Below, piece by piece: positions 20,130 to 29,988 of a stretch of 64,000 nt of DNA. Positions within the stretch are counted from its first letter, which is position 1, and every line of letters begins with the position of its first letter. The notes below the pieces were generated by a model. The model was given only the letters and a program-made list of their open reading frames with translations, was not told the origin of the DNA and searched no databases. The stretch spans positions 1 to 64,000 of the forward strand of contig JAJTYR010000013.1 in assembly GCA_021463505.1 (NCBI GenBank). Direction: 5' to 3'. Both the position numbers and the translations under genes were made by a program. This DNA comes from Burkholderiaceae bacterium (GTDB lineage: Bacteria; Pseudomonadota; Gammaproteobacteria; Burkholderiales; Burkholderiaceae_E).

Positions 20130-21725
20130 TCAGCGCGAAGTCATACCACCCGAGGCCGAGGTGCGCGGCTTTTTCATCCAGACGATGGGCTTGGCGGCAG
20201 GCGGACGCGGCTCGATGCCGGCCTTCTCGAGGGAGCGCTCCAGTTCGCGGCCCTCGGGCTCGGCCAATGCTGCTTCGATGGCCGCATGCAACTCCTGGGC
20301 GGCACCGGCCGCCGGCCCGTTGCCGGAGGCGAGCGCACGGGCGACCAGCGAGTCGAAGATCCGCGTGAAGCTCGCGCGTCCGCGGCGATGCGTGTCGCCG
20401 TAGCCCTTGAGCACGCGCGGCAGTTCGGCCAGCGCGGCAGCAAAGACCGCCGAGACCGGAAACATCCGCTCGAGGGCGACGAGCCAGCGCTCGATGGCCT
20501 GTTGTTCCTCCTGGAAGCGCAGCGAGCCGCGTCGCATCGGACGCAGCCGCGCGAGCATCCGCAGCATCAGGTAGCCGTGGATGCGAGTGCTCGCCAGGTG
20601 CATCCCGCGGTTGAGCGTGTCGAGCCTGCCGTGGCGCGTGGCCCAGTCGCGCAGGCGGCCTCCGATTCCGCCCGGCAGGATCGCGGCCACCTCGTCGACG
20701 CCGGGTTTGAGGTACTCGAAGACTTCGAGGATCTCGCCGTCGCGCGCGCGCGCCTCGCCACGGATCTGCGCGACGCGGCTGCGCCGCGACTTCAGGTCGG
20801 CCACCCGGATCACGTCCTCGTAGCTCATCCACAGCGCCAGCAGGCGCGCCGCCTCGGCCAGCGCGCGGGTGGCGACGGGTTGCGCCGCGGCGTCACCGGC
20901 GGCCGCGGCGATGCGCTGCAGGCGCTCGACGTAGAGCCGGCCGTAGGCGGCGTCCTGGTAGTCGAGCATGCGTACCACACCGTGCGCGGCGTTCTCGCGC
21001 ATCGGGGCGGGCAGCGTGGCGAGCAGCGGCGCCCAGACTTCGGGACTGGTCTTCGGCGCAAGCCCGGCGCCGGCGCCGGCCAGTGCCTGGCGCGCCGCGC
21101 CGGTGGCCACCATGTCGAAGGCGGCACCGAAGCCGGCCAGGCTTGCCTGCACGCCCACGCCGCCTTCGCGGATCACGCGCTCGCAGGTTTCGCGCGGCCA
21201 CGGCAGCACGTCGGCGCCGGCCAGCGCGCCGAACATCACGGCGCTGATCACGGTGCCGTGCGAGGCCGCGATCGACGCCATGTCGAGACTCAGGTAGCGC
21301 GCCGCCAGCGCGCGCGCTCCCGCGTGGATGCGCTCGTCGTCGAAGCGGCCGTCGCCCATCTGCATCTTTTCCTGCGTCGTGTAGACGCGGTGCGATGCCG
21401 ACACGAGCGTCGTGCGCTTCGGATGAACGAAGCCGCGCTCGATCATGCGGCCGGCTTCGACCAGTTCGCTGCACAGCACCACGTCGACGCCGCCCGGCAT
21501 CGGATTGAGCGCGAACACCGGCTGCGCCCCCTCGGGTGCGGGCGCGCGCATCATTTCGACGTAATAGCTGGTGGAGCCCGTGCGTTGCGCCACGCCCGGC
21601 ACCGAGGTGGCCTGCACCGGCAGGTCGTGGGCGATCGCGCACTCGACGATCCAGTCGGCGAGCACGCCGCCGCCTTCGCCGCCCAGCGCGGCGATCAGCA
21701 AGGTGAAGGGTTTCGCGTCGCTCAT
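20130..21725 (-). CDS. iorB: Indolepyruvate ferredoxin oxidoreductase beta subunit (IorB-like)
   Basis: MSDAKPFTLLIAALGGEGGGVLADWIVECAI..., paired with IorA. Confidence 0.85.
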   Translation of the reverse strand: MSDAKPFTLLIAALGGEGGGVLADWIVECAIAHDLPVQATSVPGVAQRTGSTSYYVEMMRAPAPEGAQPVFALNPMPGGVDVVLCSELVEAGRMIERGFVHPKRTTLVSASHRVYTTQEKMQMGDGRFDDERIHAGARALAARYLSLDMASIAASHGTVISAVMFGALAGADVLPWPRETCERVIREGGVGVQASLAGFGAAFDMVATGAARQALAGAGAGLAPKTSPEVWAPLLATLPAPMRENAAHGVVRMLDYQDAAYGRLYVERLQRIAAAAGDAAAQPVATRALAEAARLLALWMSYEDVIRVADLKSRRSRVAQIRGEARARDGEILEVFEYLKPGVDEVAAILPGGIGGRLRDWATRHGRLDTLNRGMHLASTRIHGYLMLRMLARLRPMRRGSLRFQEEQQAIERWLVALERMFPVSAVFAAALAELPRVLKGYGDTHRRGRASFTRIFDSLVARALASGNGPAAGAAQELHAAIEAALAEPEGRELERSLEKAGIEPRPPAAKPIVWMKKPRTSASGGMTSR

Positions 21726-21726
21726 G

Positions 21727-23934
21727 TCAGGCAGGCTGGATCGCGTGGATGAAGGCCTCGCGGATGCGGGCCTTGAGGCGATCCCAGCGGTTCGGGTTGC
21801 GGGTGATCTCGGCCCGCCAGAACGACGGGCACAGCACGGCCGCGTGCGCCACCTCGCCGCACAGCCCGCAGCCGACGCAGTCGTTGGTGACGTAGGCCAC
21901 CGGGTCGACCTTCAGCGGGTCGGTCGGCGTCTTCACGGTGAGGGTGGGGCAGCCCGAGAGCCGGATGCACGAGTGGTCGCCGGTGCAGGTTTCCTCGTCG
22001 ACGCCGAAGCGGGTGCGCACCACGCGCTTGCCTTCCTTCAGCATCTTCGCGCGCAGCGGCTTGATGCGGCGCTGGCGCTCGAGTTGGCATTCGCCGTCGG
22101 CGATGATCACCTTCAGGCCCTCGAACGGCGTGGTGAGCGCCTCCTCCAGCGTCTTGCGCACCTCGGCGACCTTGTAGTTGTCCACCGTGCGCAGCCATTT
22201 CACACCCAGGCCCTTCAGCGTGTTCTCGATCGTCACCTCGGTGGAGGTGGCGCTCGTGCCTTCGGCGACCCGGCGCGACTCGGAGGACGGCGTGGAGATC
22301 GTCTCCTGGGTGCCGGTGGCCGAGGTGTAGCCGTTCTTCATGATGATCAGCACGCCGTCGCCCTTGTTCAGCAACGCCGACGACACCCCCGAGAGCAGGC
22401 CGTTGTGCCAGAACCCGCCGTCGCCCATGATCGCGACCGGACGCTTCGCGGAGAAGTTGCGCACGCCGGCGCTGCTGGCCAGGCTCATTCCGTAGCCGAG
22501 GATCGAGTTGCCGAACGAGAACGGCGCGAAGGTGGCGAACGAGTGGCAGCCGATGTCGGCCGACACGTGCAGCTTGCCGATGTCCTGTTCGACGAGCTTG
22601 AGTGCGGCGAACACCGGGCGCTCGGGGCAGCCGGTGCAGAAGTTGGGCGGGCGCGCCGGCACCGGACCGCTGAACGCCTCGGCCGCCTGCTGTTTCAGAT
22701 TGGCGATGTCGGCGAGCAGCCCTTCGGCAGTGGCGCGCGGCAGCTCGGGTGCGTGCGCCGCGAGGTAGCGCGTCAGTCCGGCGAGGATCAGTTCCGCGGT
22801 GTATTCGCCGCCCATCGAGAGCAGGTCCTTGCCGTGCAGTTTCGTCTGCAGGTCGGCGCGGCGCAGGATGGTGTTGATCTCCTGTTCGATGAAATCGGGC
22901 TGGCCTTCCTCGACGACCAGCACCGCGCGCTTGCCCGCACAGAAGGCGCCGACCTGTTCGGGCACCAGCGGGTAGACGACATTCAGGTTCAGGATCGGGA
23001 TGCGCGAGCGTCCGTAGGCGTCGGCCAGGTCGAGCGCCTGCAGCGCCCGGATCAGGTTGTTGTAGAGACCGCCCTGTACGATGATGCCGAGCTCGCCGCG
23101 ATCGCCGTCGAAGAGTTCGTTCAGGCCGGCCTGCATGATGTAGCGCCGCGCCGCCGGCATCCGTACTTCGTATTTGAGCTTCTCGTGCTGGAAGGTGACC
23201 GGCGGATGCGACAGCCGGCTGTAGTCGAACGCGGCCGGCTCCATCTGCAACTCGCGGGTGGAGATCTTCGGTGCGACGTTGTCGCGCGCCACGAAGCTGC
23301 CGCGTACGTGGCAGGCGCGGATGCGCAACCCGAGGATCACCGGCGTGTTCGACGCCTCCGACAGCTCGAAGCCGTGTTCGACCATGCGCACGATCGTGGG
23401 CAGGTTGGGCCGCGGGTCGAGCAGCCACAGGCCGGATTTCATCGCGAACGCGTGGGTGCGCTCCTGGATGACGCTGGCGCCTTCGCCGTAGTCTTCACCG
23501 ACCACGATCAGCGCGCCGCCCATCACGCCGGGCGAGGCGAGGTTGGACAGCGCGTCGGAGGCCACGTTGGTGCCGACCACCGACTTCCAGGTGACCGCGC
23601 CACGTACCGGATACATGATCGAGGCGCCCAGCATCGCCGCGGCCGATGCCTCGTTCGTGCAGGCCTCGACGTGCACGCCGAGTTCGTCCATGTCGTCGCG
23701 CGCCTGCACCATCACGTCGAGCAGGTGCGAGACCGGCGCGCCCTGGTAGCCGCCGACGTAGCTCACTCCAGACTGCAGCAGCGCCTTGGTGACCGCGAGG
23801 ATGCCTTCGCCGTGGAAGGTCTCGCCGGCGCCCAGCGAAAGCGAGCGGATTTCGGCACTGAAGGAACGTTCCACCGATCGGCCTCCGGAAAGACGTGGCC
23901 CGCCGGCGAAGCCGCCACCGGCTGCGCACCGCAT
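21727..23934 (-). CDS. iorA: Indolepyruvate ferredoxin oxidoreductase alpha subunit (IorA-like), start uncertain
   Basis: GGYQGAPVSHLLDVM, TPP domain GDGGFWHNGL, C-terminal Cys-rich ferredoxin domain (CTGDHSCIRLSGCP...CVGCGLC). Confidence 0.9.
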   Translation of the reverse strand: MRCAAGGGFAGGPRLSGGRSVERSFSAEIRSLSLGAGETFHGEGILAVTKALLQSGVSYVGGYQGAPVSHLLDVMVQARDDMDELGVHVEACTNEASAAAMLGASIMYPVRGAVTWKSVVGTNVASDALSNLASPGVMGGALIVVGEDYGEGASVIQERTHAFAMKSGLWLLDPRPNLPTIVRMVEHGFELSEASNTPVILGLRIRACHVRGSFVARDNVAPKISTRELQMEPAAFDYSRLSHPPVTFQHEKLKYEVRMPAARRYIMQAGLNELFDGDRGELGIIVQGGLYNNLIRALQALDLADAYGRSRIPILNLNVVYPLVPEQVGAFCAGKRAVLVVEEGQPDFIEQEINTILRRADLQTKLHGKDLLSMGGEYTAELILAGLTRYLAAHAPELPRATAEGLLADIANLKQQAAEAFSGPVPARPPNFCTGCPERPVFAALKLVEQDIGKLHVSADIGCHSFATFAPFSFGNSILGYGMSLASSAGVRNFSAKRPVAIMGDGGFWHNGLLSGVSSALLNKGDGVLIIMKNGYTSATGTQETISTPSSESRRVAEGTSATSTEVTIENTLKGLGVKWLRTVDNYKVAEVRKTLEEALTTPFEGLKVIIADGECQLERQRRIKPLRAKMLKEGKRVVRTRFGVDEETCTGDHSCIRLSGCPTLTVKTPTDPLKVDPVAYVTNDCVGCGLCGEVAHAAVLCPSFWRAEITRNPNRWDRLKARIREAFIHAIQPA

Positions 23935-23962
23935 TGATTCCGGTCGACGTTAACCGTAGGCT

Positions 23963-23981
23963 ATCCATTCGTCCAATGGAT
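23963..23981. promoter_or_regulatory. Inverted repeat in the iorA/LysR divergent promoter (candidate LysR operator)
   Basis: ATCCATT-CGTCC-AATGGAT, perfect 7-bp arms. Confidence 0.45.
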
Positions 23982-24010
23982 TCTACGAATTACGTGAATC
24001 GATAATATCA

Positions 24011-24988
24011 ATGTTAACCCAGTTCCATCGACTCGATCTGAACCTGCTGCGCGTGCTGGTGGCGATCGACCGCTGCCGTTCGGTCACCGAAGCGGGGCGG
24101 CGGCTCGCGTTGAGCCAGCCGGCAACCAGCAATGCGCTCGCCCGCTTGCGCGAGGCGTTCGGCGACCGCCTGTTCGTGCGTGCCGCCGGCGCACTGATGC
24201 CGACACCGCTCGCCGAGCGGATCGTGCCGATTGCCGCGCAGCACCTCGAGTCGCTGGAGGCGGCACTCACCGAGCCGCAGGCCTTCGATCCGCTGCGCAG
24301 CGGCGCCGAATGGCGACTGTCGCTGTCGGACCTCGGCGAGATGGTCTTCCTGCCGCCGATCGCCGACGCGGTGTTGCGCGAGGCGCCGCGCACCCGGCTG
24401 ACGAACGTGGCGGTGCCGGCCGAGCGGGTCGCCGAGGCGCTCGGCCGACGCGAGATCGATCTGGCGATCGGCATCATGGACCCGAAGCAGCGCGGCATTC
24501 GCTCCACGCTGCTGTTTCGCGAGCGCTACGTGGCGCTCAGCGGCCGGGGCGTCCCGGCCGGATGGCGCGCGCGCGCCGGCTTCGTCGATGCGGCACTCGT
24601 GGTCGCGGCGCCTGCCGCTACCCACCATCAGGGCATCGCGGAGAGCCTGGAGCGCCAGCGACTGGGGCACCGCATCGTGGTGCACGTGCGGCACTACGCG
24701 GCCATTCCGGATCTCGTCTCCGGGGGGCAGCTGGTGGCCGTGGTGCCGGAGATGTTCGCGCAGATCGCGTGCGCGCGGCTGAAACTGGCGATGTGGCCGG
24801 TGCCTCTGGCGATGCCGCTGTTCGAAGTCGGCATGGTCTGGCACGCGACCACCGACGTCGATGCCGCGCAGATCTGGCTGCGCGAGAGGGTGTTGCGGCT
24901 GTTTCGCCGGGGCTCCATGGCCGGGCCCACGGCGAAGCGCCGCGCTGCGGCAACCGTTGCCGTGGACGCCGCCAGCACGCGCCGGTAG
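24011..24988 (+). CDS. LysR family transcriptional regulator
   Basis: FHRLDLNLLRVLVAIDRCRSVTEAGRRLALSQPATSNALARLREAFGDRLFVR HTH. Confidence 0.93.
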   Translation: MLTQFHRLDLNLLRVLVAIDRCRSVTEAGRRLALSQPATSNALARLREAFGDRLFVRAAGALMPTPLAERIVPIAAQHLESLEAALTEPQAFDPLRSGAEWRLSLSDLGEMVFLPPIADAVLREAPRTRLTNVAVPAERVAEALGRREIDLAIGIMDPKQRGIRSTLLFRERYVALSGRGVPAGWRARAGFVDAALVVAAPAATHHQGIAESLERQRLGHRIVVHVRHYAAIPDLVSGGQLVAVVPEMFAQIACARLKLAMWPVPLAMPLFEVGMVWHATTDVDAAQIWLRERVLRLFRRGSMAGPTAKRRAAATVAVDAASTRR

Positions 24989-25021
24989 GCTGCGGGCTGT
25001 CGATCCGCGTGGAGCGCTCCC

Positions 25022-26704
25022 ATGGCGACCCAGGGCAAGCTGATCCTCGACTACGTGCTCGGGCACGCCGCGACGACGCCCGGGCGTGTCTACCTCACGC
25101 AGCCGGTCGGCAACGGCCAGGTGATCGACTACACCTGGGCACAGGTCGTCGACCAGTCGCGCCGCATGGCCGCGCACCTGCAGGCTCGCGGCTTCGAGCC
25201 GGGCGCGCGCATCGCGATCCTGTCGAAGAACTGCGCGCACTTCATCATGGCCGAACTGGCGATCTGGATGGCCGGCCATACGACGGTGGCGATCTTTCCC
25301 ACCGAAACCGCGGAGACCGTGCGCTACATACTCGGGCACAGCGGCTCGAGCCTGCTGTTCGTCGGCAAGCTCGACACCTGGCCGCAGCAGCAGCCGGGCG
25401 TGCCGCAGGGACTGACGTGCATCGCCCTTCCGCTGGCGCCGAAGACGGTATTCGAAAGCTGGGATGCGATCGTCGCTCGCACCGCGCCGATCGCGGGCCC
25501 CCCCGAGCGCCGCGCCGACGACGTCGCGATGATCCTCTACACCTCGGGTTCGACCGGAACGCCCAAGGGTGTGATGACCAGCTTCGCGGGCTTCACCTTC
25601 GCCGGCGAGGGAATCGCGCGCGACACCCGCTCGCGGGTGGGCGAGGGCGCCGCCAACCGCGTGCTGTCGTACCTGCCGCTGGCGCACAGCTTCGAGCGCT
25701 CGTGGGTGGAGGCGTTGTCGCTGGTCGACGGCGGCACGCACCTGTTTTTCGCCGAGTCGATCGACACCTTCCTCGACGACCTGCGGCGCGCGCGCCCGAC
25801 GCTGTTCATCTCGGTGCCGCGGCTGTGGCTGAAGTTCCAGCAGGGGGTGTTCGCGAAGCTGCCTCCGGCGAAGCTCGATCGACTGTTGTCGATACCGCTG
25901 GTCGGGGCGCTGGTCGCGCGCAAGGTGCGCAAGGGCCTGGGGCTCGACAAGGTGATCGTGGCCGGCAGCGGTTCGGCACCGATTCCCGCGGAGTTGATCG
26001 AGTGGTATTGCCGCATCGGCTTGCCGCTGTACGAGGGCTACGGGATGACCGAAGACAACTCGTATTCACACACCTCGAACGCGCAATTCAACGCACCGGG
26101 CTACGTCGGCGTGGCGTTGCCGGGCGTGCAGGTGCGCATCAGCCCCGAGGGCGAGATCCTGATCAGGTCGCCGGCGCGGCTGGTTGGCTACTACCGGCAG
26201 CCGGAACTCACCGCCGGGTCGTTCACCGAGGACGGGTTCTTCCGCACCGGCGATCTCGGCGAGTTGCGCACGGACGGTTTGTTGAAGATCACGGGGCGGG
26301 CGAAGGAGCTGTTCAAGACCGCCAAGGGCAAGTACGTGGCGCCCGCGCCGATCGAGAACCGGTTGAACGCGCATCCGATGGTCGAGTTGTCGCTCGTCTC
26401 CGGCGTCGGCCAGCCGGCCGCCTATGCGATCGTGCAGCTCGCCGAAGACCTGCGCCCGCGCGTTGGCGATCCGGCGGTGCGCGCCCGGGTGCAGGCCGAG
26501 CTCGGGCGCCTGCTCGACGACGTGAATCGCGAACTGGCCGATTACGCGCAGTTGCGGATGCTGGTGATCACCGGCGAACCCTGGTCGATCGAGAATGGTT
26601 TTCTCACGCCGACGATGAAGGTGCGTCGCAGCCGCATCGAGTCGGCCGTCGAGTCGCAGGTGTCGCGCTGGTTCGCGCAGGCGGGCAAGGTGATGTGGGC
26701 CTGA
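25022..26704 (+). CDS. AMP-binding acyl-CoA synthetase
   Basis: 560 aa; ILYTSGSTGTPKGVMTSF, YEGYGMTEDNSYSH, FRTGDLGELRTDGLLKITGRAKELFKTAKGKYVAP. Confidence 0.93.
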   Translation: MATQGKLILDYVLGHAATTPGRVYLTQPVGNGQVIDYTWAQVVDQSRRMAAHLQARGFEPGARIAILSKNCAHFIMAELAIWMAGHTTVAIFPTETAETVRYILGHSGSSLLFVGKLDTWPQQQPGVPQGLTCIALPLAPKTVFESWDAIVARTAPIAGPPERRADDVAMILYTSGSTGTPKGVMTSFAGFTFAGEGIARDTRSRVGEGAANRVLSYLPLAHSFERSWVEALSLVDGGTHLFFAESIDTFLDDLRRARPTLFISVPRLWLKFQQGVFAKLPPAKLDRLLSIPLVGALVARKVRKGLGLDKVIVAGSGSAPIPAELIEWYCRIGLPLYEGYGMTEDNSYSHTSNAQFNAPGYVGVALPGVQVRISPEGEILIRSPARLVGYYRQPELTAGSFTEDGFFRTGDLGELRTDGLLKITGRAKELFKTAKGKYVAPAPIENRLNAHPMVELSLVSGVGQPAAYAIVQLAEDLRPRVGDPAVRARVQAELGRLLDDVNRELADYAQLRMLVITGEPWSIENGFLTPTMKVRRSRIESAVESQVSRWFAQAGKVMWA

Positions 26705-26708
26705 ACGC

Positions 26709-28478
26709 ATGGCGCCGATCGACATCTCCGCACGCCACGGTGGCGACCGTGTCGCCGACGTGCTGCGGGCGCACGGCGTGCGCTGCGTCTACACGCTGTG
26801 CGGCGGCCACATCTCGCCGATCCTGAGCGCGGCGCGGGCGTGCGGGATCCGCGTGGTCGACGTGCGTGACGAGGCCGCCGCGGTGTTCGCTGCCGACGCC
26901 GCCGCGCGGCTGTCCGGGTTGCCGGGCGTGGCAGCGGTCACGGCGGGGCCGGGCATCACCAACACGATCACCGCACTGAAGAACGCGCAACTCGCGCAAT
27001 CGCCACTGCTGCTGCTGGGCGGCGCGGCGCCCACGGCGCTGCAAGGGCGCGGGGCCCTGCAGGACATCGATCAGCGCCCGCTGGTCGAGCCGCACGTGAA
27101 GCGGTTCTTCAAGCTGCGGCGTGTGCGCGAACTCGGGCCGGCGGTCGAGGAGGCGTTCGCGCTGGCGCGCTCGGGTGTGCCGGGGCCGGTGTTCGTCGAA
27201 TGCCCGGTGGACCTGCTGTACGACGAGCCGTCGATCCGCCAGTGGTATGCCGAGGCGGGCGGCAAGGGCCGCTCGCTGGCCGACCGGGCCTTGCGCTGGT
27301 ACCTGGACCGGCACGTGCGCCGCATGTTCGAACGAAGTGGCGATGCAGCGCCGTCGCAGGTGCGCGAAGTCGGCGTGCCGGTGGCCGGGGACGCCGCGCT
27401 CGGCGCGGCGCTGCGCGCTCTCGCCGGCGCGCGCCAGCCGCTGGCCGTGATCGGCAGCCAGTCGGTGGTGAATGCGACCGAGGTCGACCGGGTCGCGCAG
27501 GCCGTGGCGACGCTGGGCATTCCGGTCTACCTGTCGGGGATGGCGCGCGGCCTGCTCGGGCGCGATCATCCGCTGCAGGTGCGCCACCAGCGGCGCCAGG
27601 CGCTGCGTGAGGCCGACTGCGTACTGCTCGCGGGCGTGCCGTGCGACTTCCGCCTCGATTACGGCCGCCACGTTCGACGCAGCGCCACGCTGATCGCGGC
27701 CAATCGCAGCGCGCGCGACGCGAAATTGAACCGGCGCCCGAACGTGCTGGCACTCGGCGACGCCGGCCGGTTCCTGCAGGCGCTGGCAGAGCGGACGTTG
27801 CAGCGGCTGCCGCAGGCCGGCGCCGCGCAGCGCGGCGAGTGGCTGGCGGCGCTGCGCGCGCGCGACGCGCTGCGCGAAGCCGAGATCGACGGTCAGGCGC
27901 AGGTGCACGGCGAGCGGGTGAATCCGCTGGCGCTGTTGCGCGCGCTCGAGCGCGAAGCGGGCGAGAACGCACTGTTCGTGGCCGACGGCGGGGACTTCGT
28001 TGCCACGGCGAGCTACGTGCTGCACCCGCGCGCGCCGCTCGGCTGGCTCGACCCCGGCGCCTTCGGGACGCTCGGCGTCGGCGCCGGTTTCGCGATCGGC
28101 GCGGCCACGGTGCGGCCCGGGCGCGAAGTGTGGATCGTCTTCGGCGACGGCGCCTGCGGCTTCGGGCTCGCCGAGTTCGACACCTTCGTGCGCCACGGCA
28201 TCCCGGTGATCGCAGTGGTCGGCAACGACGCCGGCTGGACGCAGATCGCGCGCGAACAGGTGAAGATGCTGCACGACGACGTGGGCACGGTGCTCGCACG
28301 CACCGCCTATCACGAGGTGGCGCGCGGCTTCGGCGCCGAAGGGCTGCTGGTGACGCGGGGCGACGAGGTCGTCGGCGCGCTGCAGCGCGCGCGCGAACTG
28401 GCGCGCCAGGGCAGGCCGGTGCTGGTCAACGTGTGGCTCGACCGGACGGACTTCCGCGAGGGATCGCTGTCAATGTGA
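26709..28478 (+). CDS. TPP-dependent enzyme of the acetolactate synthase superfamily, ILVBL/HACL2 (2-hydroxyacyl-CoA lyase)-like
   Basis: 589 aa; [102 protein letters not shown], which strongly recall animal ILVBL. Confidence 0.85.
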   Translation: MAPIDISARHGGDRVADVLRAHGVRCVYTLCGGHISPILSAARACGIRVVDVRDEAAAVFAADAAARLSGLPGVAAVTAGPGITNTITALKNAQLAQSPLLLLGGAAPTALQGRGALQDIDQRPLVEPHVKRFFKLRRVRELGPAVEEAFALARSGVPGPVFVECPVDLLYDEPSIRQWYAEAGGKGRSLADRALRWYLDRHVRRMFERSGDAAPSQVREVGVPVAGDAALGAALRALAGARQPLAVIGSQSVVNATEVDRVAQAVATLGIPVYLSGMARGLLGRDHPLQVRHQRRQALREADCVLLAGVPCDFRLDYGRHVRRSATLIAANRSARDAKLNRRPNVLALGDAGRFLQALAERTLQRLPQAGAAQRGEWLAALRARDALREAEIDGQAQVHGERVNPLALLRALEREAGENALFVADGGDFVATASYVLHPRAPLGWLDPGAFGTLGVGAGFAIGAATVRPGREVWIVFGDGACGFGLAEFDTFVRHGIPVIAVVGNDAGWTQIAREQVKMLHDDVGTVLARTAYHEVARGFGAEGLLVTRGDEVVGALQRARELARQGRPVLVNVWLDRTDFREGSLSM

Positions 28479-28517
28479 CGAGCGTCGGATGTGCGCGCAT
28501 CCATGGCCCGCGAATGG

Positions 28518-28540
28518 TAATCGGTATCGTGATACCGTTA
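28518..28540. promoter_or_regulatory. 23-bp near-perfect palindrome upstream of small ORF
   Basis: TAATCGGTATCGTGATACCGTTA (TAA-n-CGGTATC-gt-GATACCG-n-TTA). Confidence 0.5.
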
Positions 28541-28572
28541 TCGGGTCTGCAGCGATTTCACGGGAGGCGGAC

Positions 28573-28779
28573 ATGACTTCGCGCAACCGGGTGACGAGCG
28601 CGCATGGCGCAGCCGAGACCGAGGCACAGGCTACCGAATCGTCGGGTCACGACGAGTGGCTGCTCGACGAGGCGCTGATGGAGACCTTTCCGGCCAGCGA
28701 TCCGACGGCACCGGCCATCGTGTCGATTCCGCCGCCGCTGCCACGAGCCCGTCGGCCAGCGGCGGCCGAAGTTCACTGA
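28573..28779 (+). CDS. Small uncharacterised protein with DEALxETFPASDP motif (68 aa)
   Basis: MTSRNRVTSAHGAAETEAQATESSGHDEWLLDEALMETFPASDPTAPAIVSIPPPLPRARRPAAAEVH. Confidence 0.7.
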   Translation: MTSRNRVTSAHGAAETEAQATESSGHDEWLLDEALMETFPASDPTAPAIVSIPPPLPRARRPAAAEVH

Positions 28780-29540
28780 CCGACTTCGACAACCAGGTCC
28801 GGGTCGAAGAGCGGGTTCTCGTTGACTCCGTCCTTCGCGTAACCGCGCGGATTGCAGAGCACCCGCGTGCCGTGCACCCGGTAGTCGAAGCTGTCGTGGG
28901 TGTGGCCGTGGATCCACAGTTGCGCGCGATCGGCACCGATCAGTCGTTCGGCGTCGGAGACGAAGCCGGCATTGAGCAGCGAGTCGGCAAAGCGCGGGTG
29001 AATGCTCCTGCGCGACGGCGCGTGATGCGTGACGACCACTGTCGGCCCGTCGTGGGGCGCCGACAGCCTGGTGTCGAGCCATGTGGCGTGGCGATCGAAC
29101 AGCGTCGCCGAGTCGTCGGGGGTGAAGACGCGCCCGGCTGCACCGTCGAGCGTGATGCGGCTGAAGTCGCGCATCAGGCGCTGCGCCTCGGCCTTCGACG
29201 CGGCGCGGCGCGCTTCGTCGTCGAACAGGCGGAAGTCGGTCCACAGCGTGCTGCCGAGAAACCGCACGCCGCCGATGACCACTTCGGTGTCGTCGAGCAC
29301 CTGCACCGGCGTGCCGGCGCACAAGCGCTTCAGTTCGGCGATCGTGCCCTCGATGCTGCCGCCATAGAACTCGTGGTTGCCGGGCACGTAGAGCACCGGC
29401 TTGTCGAACCCCTGCGCCCAGGCCGCGGCCTCGCGCGGGCGCGTGATGTCGCCGGCCAGGATGACCAGGTCGGCGTCGTTGCGCGGATGCCCGAGTCCGC
29501 CCACGCCCAGGTGCAGGTCGGACAGGATGTGAAGTTTCAT
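28773..29540 (-). CDS. Metallophosphoesterase
   Basis: MKLHILSDLHLGVGG, VILAGDIT, PGNHEFYG, VTHHAPS, WIHGHTHDS. Confidence 0.93.
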   Translation of the reverse strand: MKLHILSDLHLGVGGLGHPRNDADLVILAGDITRPREAAAWAQGFDKPVLYVPGNHEFYGGSIEGTIAELKRLCAGTPVQVLDDTEVVIGGVRFLGSTLWTDFRLFDDEARRAASKAEAQRLMRDFSRITLDGAAGRVFTPDDSATLFDRHATWLDTRLSAPHDGPTVVVTHHAPSRRSIHPRFADSLLNAGFVSDAERLIGADRAQLWIHGHTHDSFDYRVHGTRVLCNPRGYAKDGVNENPLFDPDLVVEVGQ

Positions 29541-29609
29541 GACTGATCGCGGGTTGCGGGCATCGCTTCGCATCATCGCCCGGATCGGTCGATCCTGAGG
29601 AGAAAAACC

Positions 29610-29969
29610 ATGAATGCACCGGTCTACCCCCAGTCGGACGCGGAAATCCCGCGCAGGCGTCGCGAACTGGCCCCCGGGCCGCTGGAAGCTTTCAGGGCTT
29701 TCAGCGCCAGCGTGTTCGCCGACGGCGCGCTGCCGGGCAAGACCAAGCAGTTGGTCGCGGTGGCGGTCGCGCACGTGACCCAATGCCCGTACTGCATCCG
29801 CGGCCACACGCAGGCGGCACTGAAGGCCGGCGCCACCGGGCAGGAGATCATGGAGGCGATCTGGGTGGCCGCCGAGATGCGCGCCGGAGGCGCCTATGCG
29901 CACTCGGCGCTGGCAATCGATACGATACGGCAGGCGGCCAGCGAGGTGACGCCGCCGCCGGGGGCCTGA
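29610..29969 (+). CDS. Carboxymuconolactone decarboxylase/AhpD-like family protein
   Basis: 119 aa; CPYCIRGHTQAALKAGATGQEIMEAIWVAAEMRAGGAYAHS. Confidence 0.88.
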   Translation: MNAPVYPQSDAEIPRRRRELAPGPLEAFRAFSASVFADGALPGKTKQLVAVAVAHVTQCPYCIRGHTQAALKAGATGQEIMEAIWVAAEMRAGGAYAHSALAIDTIRQAASEVTPPPGA

Positions 29970-29988
29970 CAGGTACTTCGGCGCTGAT

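Noticed and set aside
24310-26826. 838-aa plus-strand ORF in an alternate frame
   Set aside because: Arg/Ala/Gly-rich frame-shifted shadow of LysR and acyl-CoA synthetase.
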